Shown piece after piece: positions 35,545 to 44,612 of a stretch of 64,000 nucleotides of DNA (within the stretch, counting starts at the first letter, position 1; every line of letters starts with the position of its first letter). The notes below the pieces were generated by a model. It searched no databases, was not told where the DNA came from, and worked only from the letters and a program-made list of their open reading frames with translations. The position numbers were made by a program, and so were the translations under genes. Origin of the DNA: Amycolatopsis balhimycina FH 1894 (GTDB lineage Bacteria > Actinomycetota > Actinomycetes > Mycobacteriales > Pseudonocardiaceae); assembly GCF_000384295.1 (NCBI RefSeq), contig NZ_KB913037.1, positions 9,561,508-9,625,507 of the forward strand, in the 5' to 3' direction.

Positions 35545-36332
35545 GTGACGAGACCATCGCCATGATCGACGCGAAGACGGCCGAGAAGCTGGTCAACCGC
35601 TCGTCGGTCGGGACCCGAGGCGTGCGCAGCCTTGCCGCTCGATGCGATTCCATCACTGCGGCTGCGGTGCTCGACCGCGCCGAGGGAGCGACGTCGGCCG
35701 CAAGTTCCGTCTCCGATGTTCGCGATTATCGGACTCCGGAGTCATTGCCGCGGCCCAGCGGACGGCTCACCGAGGAGGACCTGGACCCCCTCGTCAAGGG
35801 CGCGGGCGACGGCAACCCCGCCGCCATCCACAACCTGCTCCAGATGATCGAGCCGGTCGTGGTGCGGTACTGCCGGGCGCGGATGGGGGGCCGCGACCTC
35901 ACCTACCTGTCGGCCGACGACGTCGCCCAGGAGGTCTGCGTCGCGGTGTTGAAGGCCCTTCCGGATTATCAGGGCCGCGGGGGCTCCTTCCTCTACCTGG
36001 TGCACGCGATCGCGGCCAACAAGGTCGCCGACGCCTACCGCGCCGTCGCCCGCGACCGCTCCGAGCCCGTCCCAGAGCTCCCCGAGCGTCCGCTGGTCGC
36101 CGGCAACGAGCCCGAGAGCCACGCGCTGCACCTCGACCTCGGTGCCCGCCTCGGCCGGCTGCTCGCCGCCCTGCCCCGGGTGCAGCAGGAGATCCTGACC
36201 CTGCGCATCGCCGTCGGCTTCTCGGCGACCGAAACCGCCGAAGCGCTCGGAATCTCCGCGGGGAACGTGCGCGTGACGCAGCACCGCGCCCTGACCCGGC
36301 TGCGCGGGATGATCCGCGCCGAGGAGTTCTGA
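35541..36332 (+). CDS. ECF sigma factor of the SigD/ShbA type with N-terminal extension
   Basis: Residues ~75-263 match the SigD/ShbA lineage: LTEEDLDPLVKGAGDGNPAA, region 2 YLSADDVAQEVCVAVLKALP with FLYLVHAIAANKVADAYRAV, and region 4 LPRVQQEILTLRIAVGFSAT with TAEALGISAGNVRVTQHRAL. The first ~75 residues are an extra, Ser/Ala-rich segment not usual in this family. The SigD-like part is more GC-rich than the neighbours, as if chromosomal sequence had been joined to island DNA. It starts within the stop of the upstream sigma-like gene (ATGA). Confidence 0.85.
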   Translation: MSDETIAMIDAKTAEKLVNRSSVGTRGVRSLAARCDSITAAAVLDRAEGATSAASSVSDVRDYRTPESLPRPSGRLTEEDLDPLVKGAGDGNPAAIHNLLQMIEPVVVRYCRARMGGRDLTYLSADDVAQEVCVAVLKALPDYQGRGGSFLYLVHAIAANKVADAYRAVARDRSEPVPELPERPLVAGNEPESHALHLDLGARLGRLLAALPRVQQEILTLRIAVGFSATETAEALGISAGNVRVTQHRALTRLRGMIRAEEF

Positions 36333-36452
36333 GCTCATGGAGATGTGGAGTGGCCTCAGGCCTGACTGGCCGGTCATGTCGAAAGGGTCGCCGGGGCGTG
36401 TCCTCGCGTCGAAGTGCCGTGGTGAAGTGTGAACCCTCAGCAAGGAGATCAA

Positions 36453-36716
36453 GTGCTCAACGAACAGCATGGCCAGGGCGGCCGTCGCTTCACCGCCTCA
36501 GGTCTCATCGCCGCGCTTCCACGGCCCGGCGGTTCCGTCGGCAGCCCCCTGCCGTGGGGTGACCTGGTTCGTGCGGTGCCATGGCTGTTGATCGTGTTTA
36601 TCGGGATGATCGCCAAGTGGTCGGTGACCGAAATTACGGGTCTGCTCGGGTTGCTGGTCGGCTGTTCCGCGCTGCCGGGTGGCGGAGCCACGGACACGTC
36701 CGGTCTTCGCGGCTGA
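36453..36716 (+). CDS. Small membrane protein (87 aa)
   Basis: GTG 36453 follows AAGGAG by 6 bases; a GTG at 36429 in frame lacks such a site. Residues 40-60 form one membrane helix (AVPWLLIVFIGMIAKWSV), possibly re-entering with GLLGLLVGCSALPGG. No family was recognised. It sits between the sigma pair and the HNH-STAND gene, all in one direction, and may anchor or toxify in that system. Confidence 0.5.
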   Translation: MLNEQHGQGGRRFTASGLIAALPRPGGSVGSPLPWGDLVRAVPWLLIVFIGMIAKWSVTEITGLLGLLVGCSALPGGGATDTSGLRG

Positions 36717-36964
36717 GACGGAACGGGGTTCACTCGCGAGGCGTGCTCGCTGTAGCGGCGGAACCGGTCTGGTCGCCGCGAAGGGTTCGTCCGGTCCACC
36801 CGACGACTTGGCGAGCGGACAGGTTCCGGACGCTCGTTTCGGACCCGACGCATGCTGGTTTCCGAGTGCCGGATCACCGGCGCTGCCGTCAACGTCGAAC
36901 ATACGGAGTGACCGTTGGCGTAGTGACTGACCGGAGGTAAGCCGGGATTGGCCGGTGTCGGATA

Positions 36965-39775
36965 ATGAGAAGGGTGAGCCCTACCAGCGACCAGCAACCG
37001 GTCGAGCATCGTGAACCGACGCCCGGCACCGTGCGTCAGCTCTACGGCACGGCCTTCGCTTGTGGAATGCCGGGATGCGAAGCAGGTCTGTACGTCGTCG
37101 ATACGAACACGGGCGAGCAGGTGCTTAACAGCCATGTCGCCCACATCCACGCCCGCCGCGCAGGTGGACCTCGGTGGGATCCCTCCATGAGCGAGGTGGA
37201 TAACCGCAGCGCGGAGAACCTTCTTCTCCTTTGCCTCCTGCACGCGTGGCAAATCGACAAAACTCCGGAAGCTTACCCTGCCGACATCCTTCGAAGTTGG
37301 AAACGCGCGCAACTGGCCGAGTACGAAGGAGCGCGTAAGGGATGGAGCATCACCGACGCCGATGTGGAGCAGGCTGTCGGCCCACTTGACCTCGACACCG
37401 CGATCAAGGCAGTCATTGAGGCGATGCCGTTCAGTTCGCGAATGCGGAGCCGCCCCGAAAATTGGCAACTCGCCGCGCGCCGGGGCCATGCGCGGCGTGT
37501 CGCTCGCCTGGCGATCGTGAACGCCGAACGCCGGGAAGACGTCTTGGCGTGGATGGCAGGACTCGACGAGCCTGTCGTCGTCGTCCCGGCCGGTGAGGTC
37601 CGCGTGCTGGTCGCTCGCCTTGGTGCCGGGAAGTCCGAGCAGGCAGCGCGTTGGTGGGAGCAGGGGTTACGCAAGGCTGCCGGAGATCCGGAAGTGGACA
37701 TTCCGCTGTACTTCGCGCCCCGCCAAATTGTTTCGAGCCTGGAACAGGCGGTCATCGACGAGCTTGGTGGCGACCCGGCCGGCACGTGTCGGGTGGTGCT
37801 TGACGGCCTGGATAGCGTACCGGGCCGCGAAGCTGACGGCTTACTCGCGGAGGCTCGGCAGCTCGTCGAGGTTTGGAGCGGAGTCAGCGTGCTGGCCACC
37901 GCGCGCCCGGGGCTCGATGTGCCCGCCGGTGAGAAGATCGAAGTGGAACCGTGGCCGGTTGAACGCGCGATCGAGTTAGCCGAGGTTGCGCTCGGTGACC
38001 GTCTTCCTGCGGATCTCTGGTCGGCCGAGGCAGACGACCTGCTGACCAGCCCGCTCACTGCACTGGCTGTAGCCGCACGCATCGACGCCGGCCGGGACAC
38101 TCGAGTCTCGCGTGCCCGACTCCTTGCCGATCTGACGCCGATGCTTATCGGAGCCCATCATGTCGATGTGTCCGACGAGACCTGGGCGGACGCGGCTCAG
38201 CTCGCGGTGGCCCTTCTGGATCGGCCGGAAGTTGCGACGGCGGCCCTCTTCCGGCCGCTGCCGCGCTTGCGGCGGCTTGTTGCGACCGACCTGGTTGTCC
38301 TAGACCAGGGAGAGCTCTCGTTCGCACTGGCGGTTTTCGAGCAGTATTTTGCCGCTGAGGCGATCATCTCGGGTGAGGTAAGAGTCGAGGCAGTGGCTGC
38401 GGCGGGATCGTTCCCTCGCTGGCGCTACGCGATTGCTTTCGCGGTGTCGAGCAGCACCCCGCCGGAGCAGGAAGCATTGCTCCTGAAAATGGCGAAAGTC
38501 AACCCTTCCGCCGTGTTCTGGATCCTCGATGAGATCGTCAACTCCGACGGACACGAAACCCTCGAAGGGCCCTCCGGTGACGTGATCACGGCCCTTCTCC
38601 GGCGACGCGCTCATCCAGGATTCGTCGAGGAACCTGACCTGGAGGTCCGAGCTGGCTTGTGGTTTCGGGAGGCGGAAGAGGCGTTGCTCGTTGGTCTCGG
38701 TCCGCTGGCGGGGTCGCTGGTACGGCATCGTGACGGCAAACCGACACAGTGGGGTGTCGGCTTGACGGATGGCTATTTGACCGTCGCCCGGGCGAAAAAA
38801 GCTGCCCCACCTCCGGACGTGGCGAAACTGGTCCGGAGGCCGCCACATCTCGCCGAGGGCTGGCATCGGTGGACGCAGTTCCGTTTTCCTACCACAGACT
38901 TCGGTCGCTGGACCCGCGCGCAGGAGGAGCTGCGCCGAGGACTCGAGTCCGCAATCACGCGGCGAACGCTGCAGGTGCCTCGCTCTTCGTGGCTGGCCCG
39001 TGAACGCAGCTATCTGCTGGCGGCGTTGATACAGGACTTCGGCACCTCGCGACGTGTTCGCCCCGTCCAGCTCGCCGATGTCCGCGGGAAGCTCTACTCC
39101 TGGCTAGACCGGGCCGATGGTTCTGAACGCTCGACTTGGGGCTTGCCTGGCCACACAGTAGACTCGGACGACATCCGTTGGCTGGCCGCGCAACTGGAGG
39201 CTGAGGAGGGCGATGTGCTCCTGCCACCCTGGTCTGGGGCCGACGAGCCTCATGCCGGAAAATGGGCGTGGCAGGCCTACTCCCCGGAGCTGACACTCGC
39301 AGTGGCGCGCGATGTGGTGCGGGAGGCATTGACAGGCTACCGCCAGCTCGTCGAGCTCAACTTTGCCGCATTCGGTGATGCGATGGGCTTGTATGGCATG
39401 TTTCCTTTGAGAGTCGAAGGGCTCGTACTAAGGCCCGACAACGAGGAAGACCCGGGGGTCACAATGATGCTCGCGTTCCTTCCCGGTACGACAATCAATG
39501 ATCATGCCGCCGAACCAGTCGACCTTTCGTTGATCGTCGAAGATCACTCCGCGGCGCTGTGGAAGTTCGCCGACCGACAGCGGAGTTCGATTCGACTCAG
39601 ATCAAGCCGTTCCCACAAGCGTTCCAGCCGGTCGATGTTCGGTCAGAATCGCTTGCAGCAGTTGGACCTCCCGCTGCATGTTCCGTGTCCTGCGACCAGC
39701 CTCGCCTATCACTGGCTGACTCATGATCTGGCTGCGATCAGGTGGCTGGATGCTGGCTTCCGCGGCTCCGACTGA
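36965..39775 (+). CDS. HNH nuclease-like – STAND NTPase protein
   Basis: This is a 936-residue protein. The N-terminal ~110 residues hold an HNH-type zinc/nuclease module: ACGMPGC (first Cys pair), NSHVAHIHA (His-rich centre) and DNRSAENLLLLCLLHAW (Asn and second Cys/His pair). A P-loop NTPase follows with Walker A RLGAGKS (218-224) and Walker B CRVVLDGLDSVP (about 277-288). A helical region and a ~450-residue C-terminal part without known repeats presumably act as sensor. Nuclease-STAND fusions are typical of Avs-like antiviral proteins. ATG 36965 is accepted; GTG 36974 is also possible. It is encoded 248 bp downstream of the small membrane protein. Confidence 0.75.
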   Translation: MRRVSPTSDQQPVEHREPTPGTVRQLYGTAFACGMPGCEAGLYVVDTNTGEQVLNSHVAHIHARRAGGPRWDPSMSEVDNRSAENLLLLCLLHAWQIDKTPEAYPADILRSWKRAQLAEYEGARKGWSITDADVEQAVGPLDLDTAIKAVIEAMPFSSRMRSRPENWQLAARRGHARRVARLAIVNAERREDVLAWMAGLDEPVVVVPAGEVRVLVARLGAGKSEQAARWWEQGLRKAAGDPEVDIPLYFAPRQIVSSLEQAVIDELGGDPAGTCRVVLDGLDSVPGREADGLLAEARQLVEVWSGVSVLATARPGLDVPAGEKIEVEPWPVERAIELAEVALGDRLPADLWSAEADDLLTSPLTALAVAARIDAGRDTRVSRARLLADLTPMLIGAHHVDVSDETWADAAQLAVALLDRPEVATAALFRPLPRLRRLVATDLVVLDQGELSFALAVFEQYFAAEAIISGEVRVEAVAAAGSFPRWRYAIAFAVSSSTPPEQEALLLKMAKVNPSAVFWILDEIVNSDGHETLEGPSGDVITALLRRRAHPGFVEEPDLEVRAGLWFREAEEALLVGLGPLAGSLVRHRDGKPTQWGVGLTDGYLTVARAKKAAPPPDVAKLVRRPPHLAEGWHRWTQFRFPTTDFGRWTRAQEELRRGLESAITRRTLQVPRSSWLARERSYLLAALIQDFGTSRRVRPVQLADVRGKLYSWLDRADGSERSTWGLPGHTVDSDDIRWLAAQLEAEEGDVLLPPWSGADEPHAGKWAWQAYSPELTLAVARDVVREALTGYRQLVELNFAAFGDAMGLYGMFPLRVEGLVLRPDNEEDPGVTMMLAFLPGTTINDHAAEPVDLSLIVEDHSAALWKFADRQRSSIRLRSSRSHKRSSRSMFGQNRLQQLDLPLHVPCPATSLAYHWLTHDLAAIRWLDAGFRGSD

Positions 39776-40063
39776 TGTGGGTGTGCTCGGTTAGCCGATC
39801 TCATCAGGACTGCATCCGGCTTGCTGTCGCGTGGAACCGTCGCTGCTAGTGGCCACGCGACGGTCTGTCGTCGCTCCTGTGGCAGCCCACCGGTCAGTGG
39901 CTGATTGTAGACAACGGTAAAGCGACACGTGTTGCATGATTCGAACACAGGTTCTACTGTCGGTCTGGTGAACGGAGGCGATTCGAGCGAAGCAGGGTGC
40001 CCTGACGAGCACAGAGCTCGTGCATCTAGTCTTGCCTTCGGTCTTTGCGAGGAGTGACGAGAC

Positions 40064-40828
40064 ATGGCTGACGGTAGTTCCATCGAATGGACGGAGGCGA
40101 CCTGGAACCCCACGACGGGGTGCGACCGTGTCTCTGAAGGGTGCGACAACTGTTACGCGCTCACCTTGGCCAAGCGGTTGAAGGCCATGGGTGCCGCGAA
40201 GTACCAGACGGATGGCAATCCGAAGACCTCCGGCCCAGGCTTTGGTGTGGCGGTGCATCCCGATGCGCTGGTTCTTCCGTATCGCTGGAGGCAGCCTCGT
40301 CTCGTCTTCGTGAACTCGATGTCGGATCTCTTCCACGCGCGGGTTCCGGTGGGCTTCATCAGGGATGTGTTTGGTGTGATCGCAGATACCCCGCAGCACA
40401 CGTACCAGATGCTGACGAAGCGTTCGTTGCGATTGCGTCGGATGGCAGATCGGCTCGAGTGGCCACAGAACCTCTGGATGGGCGTCTCGGTCGAGAACGA
40501 GGGGCAACTGGAGCGGGTCGATCACCTTCGGGAGGTGCCGGCTGCTGTTCGATTCATTTCAGCTGAGCCGCTGCTGGGTCCGCTGCCCGGCCTATCGCTG
40601 GACGGGATCGGATGGGTAATCACCGGTGGTGAGTCTGGCCCGCGTGCTCGTCCCTGTGATGCCGACTGGGTTCGGCACATTCGAGACAACTGCGCCGCCG
40701 CAGACGTTCCCTTCTTTCACAAGCAGTGGGGCGGTATCCGTCCCAAGTCCCTCGGCCGTGAACTCGATGGGCGGACCTACGACGGCATGCCGGCGCGCCC
40801 GGCTGCGCTGGCTTCCCCTAGAGAGTGA
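40064..40828 (+). CDS. DUF5131 / phage Gp37-Gp68-like three-Cys protein
   Basis: The 254-residue protein matches the Gp37/Gp68 family: SIEWTEATWNPTTGCDRVSE with the three-Cys motif C-x6-C-x2-C (TGCDRVSEGCDNCYA), FVNSMSDLFHARVP, YQMLTKRSLRLRRM, LWMGVSVENE, RFISAEPLLGP and VITGGESGPRARPCD. The Cys cluster resembles a radical-SAM iron-sulphur site, though activity is unproven. It converges with a TcmP gene, its usual genomic partner; the stops are only 4 bp apart. The role is unknown and may be nucleic-acid modification or defence. Confidence 0.85.
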   Translation: MADGSSIEWTEATWNPTTGCDRVSEGCDNCYALTLAKRLKAMGAAKYQTDGNPKTSGPGFGVAVHPDALVLPYRWRQPRLVFVNSMSDLFHARVPVGFIRDVFGVIADTPQHTYQMLTKRSLRLRRMADRLEWPQNLWMGVSVENEGQLERVDHLREVPAAVRFISAEPLLGPLPGLSLDGIGWVITGGESGPRARPCDADWVRHIRDNCAAADVPFFHKQWGGIRPKSLGRELDGRTYDGMPARPAALASPRE

Positions 40829-40829
40829 A

Positions 40830-41918
40830 CTACGGCGTCGCTCGCACGATGCTGGACCTGGTCAAAGCCTGACCGTCACTGTCGATCAGGCCCTGGCTCC
40901 TCAGTTCGCGCAGCGTCCGGATGACGTGTTCGGGTCGGTAGACGGTCTCGAACAGTGCGAATTCCCTGAGCGACTCGATCCGCATTCCCGCTGCCGGGCC
41001 ACTTTTCAGCCGAATTAGCAGTAGTCGGCCCAGCGGTGCCAGAGCGGGTTCGGTGAGCTCGAACAGTGCCTCGGCCTGCTCATCACGCGGGTCGCGGAAG
41101 CCGACACCGTACACGCGATCGACCTCCCATGCGGAGTCCTTCATCTTCTCCAGGCCGCGGCGGTGGTTCGTCCCGAATACGAGGTAGAGCGACTCGCCGC
41201 GGGTGTCGATCAGTTCGAAGTCGAGGAGGAACTTGAAACCGGCTCGTTGGAGGGTCTGCCGGTAGCAGGTCAAGATGTGCTGCCTCTTGGCTGCGCCGCT
41301 GGGCAGGTCGCTCAGTGCACGCCACGTCGGGTCGCCGCCGAACACTTCATCGGCGTCGGAGCCCATCTTCGATACGAAGCGGATGAACGGCTGCGTCCCC
41401 AGAGTGATGATCACCTCAGAGGACAGGTTGTCGGCCAGCCGTTTCAGAAGTCGATAGGTGACGGGGACGTTCCCCCAGGAGTCGAGCACCGCCAGGATGG
41501 GCTGCCCCCAGGAGTCCATCTCATCGAGTGCTGACTCGAGCTTCTCGATGCAGGTTCCCAATGTGACCTTGGACCACAAGGTGTCGGGGGTGCGCGGACG
41601 AACAGGAAACCGGGAGCGAAACTGCTCGTTGAGCATCTTGATGCACCGGGGTTCGTCGTCGACGAAGAGCATCTTGACCAGGGAGCTGGTGTTGGTCACC
41701 TCGTCAACGAGAGCCTGCAAAGCGATGATCGGCGAGCCTGGGTGGCCGCCAACGTAGATACCTGGGCCGGCGAACCCTTCGGCGTACGTGACCGACCGAT
41801 ACGGCTTTGCCCCGTCCAGAAGAATCGGGAACCAGCGCTTCAGGTACCGCCGGTAGATGTCGTGCTTGGCGCCGGTGTGATCGGCGCGTTCCCACGGCAC
41901 GGGGCCATCAACCGGCAT
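40830..41918 (-). CDS. tcmP: Three-Cys-motif partner protein, copy 1 (TcmP)
   Basis: The 362-residue protein starts PWERADHTGAKHDIYRRYLK and continues VTYAEGFAGPGIYVGGHPGS, LFVDDEPRCIKML, ILAVLDSWGNVPVTYRLLKR and a C-terminal winged-helix-like part. The family (TcmP) is defined by linkage to three-Cys proteins such as the one just convergent. The GFAGPG loop followed by an acidic VDDE resembles a class I methyltransferase or nuclease core, not proven. It is read in the same direction as copy 2, 106 bp downstream of it. Confidence 0.8.
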   Translation of the reverse strand: MPVDGPVPWERADHTGAKHDIYRRYLKRWFPILLDGAKPYRSVTYAEGFAGPGIYVGGHPGSPIIALQALVDEVTNTSSLVKMLFVDDEPRCIKMLNEQFRSRFPVRPRTPDTLWSKVTLGTCIEKLESALDEMDSWGQPILAVLDSWGNVPVTYRLLKRLADNLSSEVIITLGTQPFIRFVSKMGSDADEVFGGDPTWRALSDLPSGAAKRQHILTCYRQTLQRAGFKFLLDFELIDTRGESLYLVFGTNHRRGLEKMKDSAWEVDRVYGVGFRDPRDEQAEALFELTEPALAPLGRLLLIRLKSGPAAGMRIESLREFALFETVYRPEHVIRTLRELRSQGLIDSDGQALTRSSIVRATP

Positions 41919-42024
41919 GCCATCTCCCCAGTGGCGGCTACTTAGTGTGCTGTCCTCGCTTCATAGCGTGCCTGATCGACGCTACACGGCTCATGAATCT
42001 CGTTCAAGGGTTTCCGCCGCGCTG

Positions 42025-43275
42025 CTACGAGTGCTGAACTCGGCGTCCCTTGTACTTGTCCAAGCCGTCAGCGAGCGGCTTCGGCTCGAGGATCCCCTCT
42101 TTGTGGAGCCGGGCGAGTGCTCCTCGCAGATGTTTGGCCCAGGCCTGGCCGAACGTTTCAGGTCCGAACACCGCTTGGGCGTCTCGTGGGAGCTCGATCG
42201 TGCCCTGCTCTTGCAGAAGTCTCCGAGCATGTCGCTCGATCGCGTCGATCCACCCAGCCTGTCGGGCGGCTTCTTCGGCTGGAAACGGGTCTTCGACAGC
42301 GAAGAGCCCGTCGTCATTTCCCTGCGGTGGAGGGCTGCAGTGTCGCCGCCACGCTTCACTCGCGTACGCGGCAGCTTCGCGGATCCACCAGACGCCGTCC
42401 GGATGGCGGGTGAAGTGGACAAGCCAATAGATGGGGTGGTTGTGTGCGCGGTCTCGGACCGGGATCAAGCTGACGGAGCAGTTGGTCTTCGCCTGGATTC
42501 GCTGGGCGTAGCCGAGAGCTATCTCCTGGATGGCAGGAGCGGTGGATTCCGATGCGAGGTAAACCGCGCGCCACCAAGGACCGCCGAGGACCTTATCCAG
42601 GCGTTCGAGAGTGGTCAGCTGCTGCGCGGACTTCTCAGCGCGGCGAAGGTAGCCGCCTGCGCGGGAGAAGGCCATCGCGATGAAGTTCAGGAGGACTTCC
42701 GTCTTGCTGCCGTAGCCGTTGCGAGGCCGGTTGAGCACCATCACGACCTCGTCGAATGTCGGGCCGAGGCCGTAGGGATCGATGAACATGAACAGCGGCG
42801 AATCGCCGGCGAAGGTCAGTGCCTCTTGCAAGTGGTCGCTTGCCCGTCCCTGGCGCGTGTGCCAGCGGGCTCCCTCGGGCATGTTGCGGGTGAGGACATC
42901 GTCAAGATGCTCGAAGTTGCTTTTGCGAGCTTCGACGAAGAAGCAGTCAATGCGGCGCAGTCGCTGCATCCCAGCAACGTCCTGAGCCACAAGCAGGGGG
43001 CTCCCAGCTGTTCCATCATCATAGGAGCCACGCCCAGCGTGCGTGTCGACATAGACCAGGCGCTTATCGGCCTCGGTCGAGCCAGCCTTGCCGGCGAACT
43101 TGGGAAAGTACGTCTTCAGGAGCTTGTGTTTGTACACTGCCGCAGCCTTCTTGGATACGAAGAAGGGGTCGTCGGAACCGGCCTGCGACTCACCCCCTGC
43201 TTCGCCGCTGAGGCTGTAGTCCTCCAGTTCTTCGGGGGTCAGATCCTCTTTCATTGGCTCGCTGTCAATAGTCAT
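42025..43275 (-). CDS. tcmP: Three-Cys-motif partner protein, copy 2 (TcmP)
   Basis: The 416-residue paralogue of copy 1 has the shared N-terminal pattern KKAAAVYKHKLLKTYFPKFA, LVYVDTHAGRGSYDDGTAGS, CFFVEARKSN and PLFMFIDPYGLGPTF, with longer N- and C-terminal parts. The sequences have diverged strongly, so this is an old duplication or two imported versions. The DTHAGRG/FIDPYG motifs again suggest a nucleotide- or SAM-binding fold. It is transcribed towards copy 1, which probably shares its promoter near 43300. Confidence 0.78.
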   Translation of the reverse strand: MTIDSEPMKEDLTPEELEDYSLSGEAGGESQAGSDDPFFVSKKAAAVYKHKLLKTYFPKFAGKAGSTEADKRLVYVDTHAGRGSYDDGTAGSPLLVAQDVAGMQRLRRIDCFFVEARKSNFEHLDDVLTRNMPEGARWHTRQGRASDHLQEALTFAGDSPLFMFIDPYGLGPTFDEVVMVLNRPRNGYGSKTEVLLNFIAMAFSRAGGYLRRAEKSAQQLTTLERLDKVLGGPWWRAVYLASESTAPAIQEIALGYAQRIQAKTNCSVSLIPVRDRAHNHPIYWLVHFTRHPDGVWWIREAAAYASEAWRRHCSPPPQGNDDGLFAVEDPFPAEEAARQAGWIDAIERHARRLLQEQGTIELPRDAQAVFGPETFGQAWAKHLRGALARLHKEGILEPKPLADGLDKYKGRRVQHS

Positions 43276-43672
43276 TCGCGACCTCCCGTACGCCGATCAC
43301 CACCTAGTTCGCTACGAGGAACCAGCACGCTACGGCAGTGGCATAACGATCTAGTGAACCTGAACCAGACTGGTTGAAGTCTCCGAACAGAGGCCCGCGG
43401 ATCGGCCGTGATGAACCGCTAACAGTGCGTCGTGTTCATCACTGCGATGGTGAACCTTGACATCAGCAACTCGGAACGGTTCTGTGCGTTCGCGGGAAAG
43501 CAAGATCGCCACAGTCGCTCGTAGGGCCGTCGCAGCTTCATCGTGTACGTGACTCGGATGGCTGAATCTTTGCTTGCTCTTCGCTCGGGGCAAGCATCTG
43601 GCATGGGGAGGGAGCGAGGACCGGTTCTGACCCTGGCCCAGAGCTTGTCACCGAAGCGAAGGAGCCAGCGTC
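43276..43672. other. Divergent intergenic region, no gene seen
   Basis: It lies between the tcmP pair (leftward) and the sigma-like gene opening the transfer module (rightward). It should hold both promoters. No clear repeat or operator was noticed. Confidence 0.5.
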
Positions 43673-44542
43673 ATGTCCTCGTTGAGTAGTCGATCCGCCG
43701 TGAACAGTCCGCTCACGATGCTGCAGAAGGAGTTCGGTCAGGCGCGCTCCATCGCGAAATTCGACAAGGCCGTCCACGACTGGTCCGTCGAAGAGACGGC
43801 GCTCTCCGAAGTCGCATCCCATGATGACCTCGTCGCCGTCTTGGCCACCCGTGACTACACGCGACACGACGACGTGCTTCATGCGCTGCTGGTCCGGGCC
43901 GCTGAACCGGGCAACGGCGGTGTCGTGGCCACCGAGATCGTGGTCAATGCGATGCTGCCGGCGGTGCCGGGCATTGTCGGCCGGGTCGTCCGCGCGGCCC
44001 GGGCGGCGGGTGGCTCGGTCGGTGTCCGGCGCGGCGTGACTGGCGGCGGGGTTTCGGCGGCCGAGGACTGCCAGGACATCCAGGCGGCCGTGATCGGTCA
44101 CCTGTGGGAGCAGGCTCGCTGCTACCCGCTGCGGCGCCGGGAGCACGTTGCGGCGAACTTGGTGCGCGAGACCCAGCGGGCCGCGCAGCGGGACTTCGGC
44201 GTCGATCACGGTCAGGCCGCCGCGGACGTGGTCAGCATCGACGACGAGGTGTACCGGCCTTTGACGGACGTGCCGGGCGAGCCGGACGCGTCGGAAGAGC
44301 TGCTCGAACTTCTGGCCTGGGCAGTGGAGGAGGAGCGGCTCGACGAGCACTCTGCCACCATCCTGACCACCCGTTACTTCGATGGTCCAGTCGGCCGGGA
44401 CGGCGTCGCCACGGACCGGCAGGTCGGCGCGCTGATCGGGCTGAGTCAGCCCACGATCACCCGGCATCGCCGTCGGGCGCTCGAGCAGCTGGCGGAGGCT
44501 GCAACGGAGTTTCCGGGCCGCGACCTGCCCTGGGCCGGCTGA
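43673..44542 (+). CDS. Sigma-factor-like HTH protein at the head of the transfer module
   Basis: The 289-residue protein has a helical central region (CYPLRRREHVAANLVRETQR) reminiscent of sigma region 2. A C-terminal region-4-like HTH follows: LDEHSATILTTRYFDGPVG, then VATDRQVGALIGLSQPTITR and HRRRALEQL. Similar proteins occur in actinomycete conjugative elements just upstream of the T4SS genes, as here, and may control transfer. It lies 70 bp upstream of the TcpC-like gene. Family assignment is by context and HTH only. Confidence 0.6.
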   Translation: MSSLSSRSAVNSPLTMLQKEFGQARSIAKFDKAVHDWSVEETALSEVASHDDLVAVLATRDYTRHDDVLHALLVRAAEPGNGGVVATEIVVNAMLPAVPGIVGRVVRAARAAGGSVGVRRGVTGGGVSAAEDCQDIQAAVIGHLWEQARCYPLRRREHVAANLVRETQRAAQRDFGVDHGQAAADVVSIDDEVYRPLTDVPGEPDASEELLELLAWAVEEERLDEHSATILTTRYFDGPVGRDGVATDRQVGALIGLSQPTITRHRRRALEQLAEAATEFPGRDLPWAG

Positions 44543-44612
44543 ATCACACGGGCCGGCCGACCTGCGTGCCTCCGAGTAGCAGCCTGCACGCCAAGCACGG
44601 GGAGGTCGAGTC

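Noticed and set aside
39585..39610. GTTCGATTC-like string recalling a tRNA T-loop
   Set aside because: Lies inside the HNH–STAND coding frame and no acceptor or anticodon stem pairs around it.
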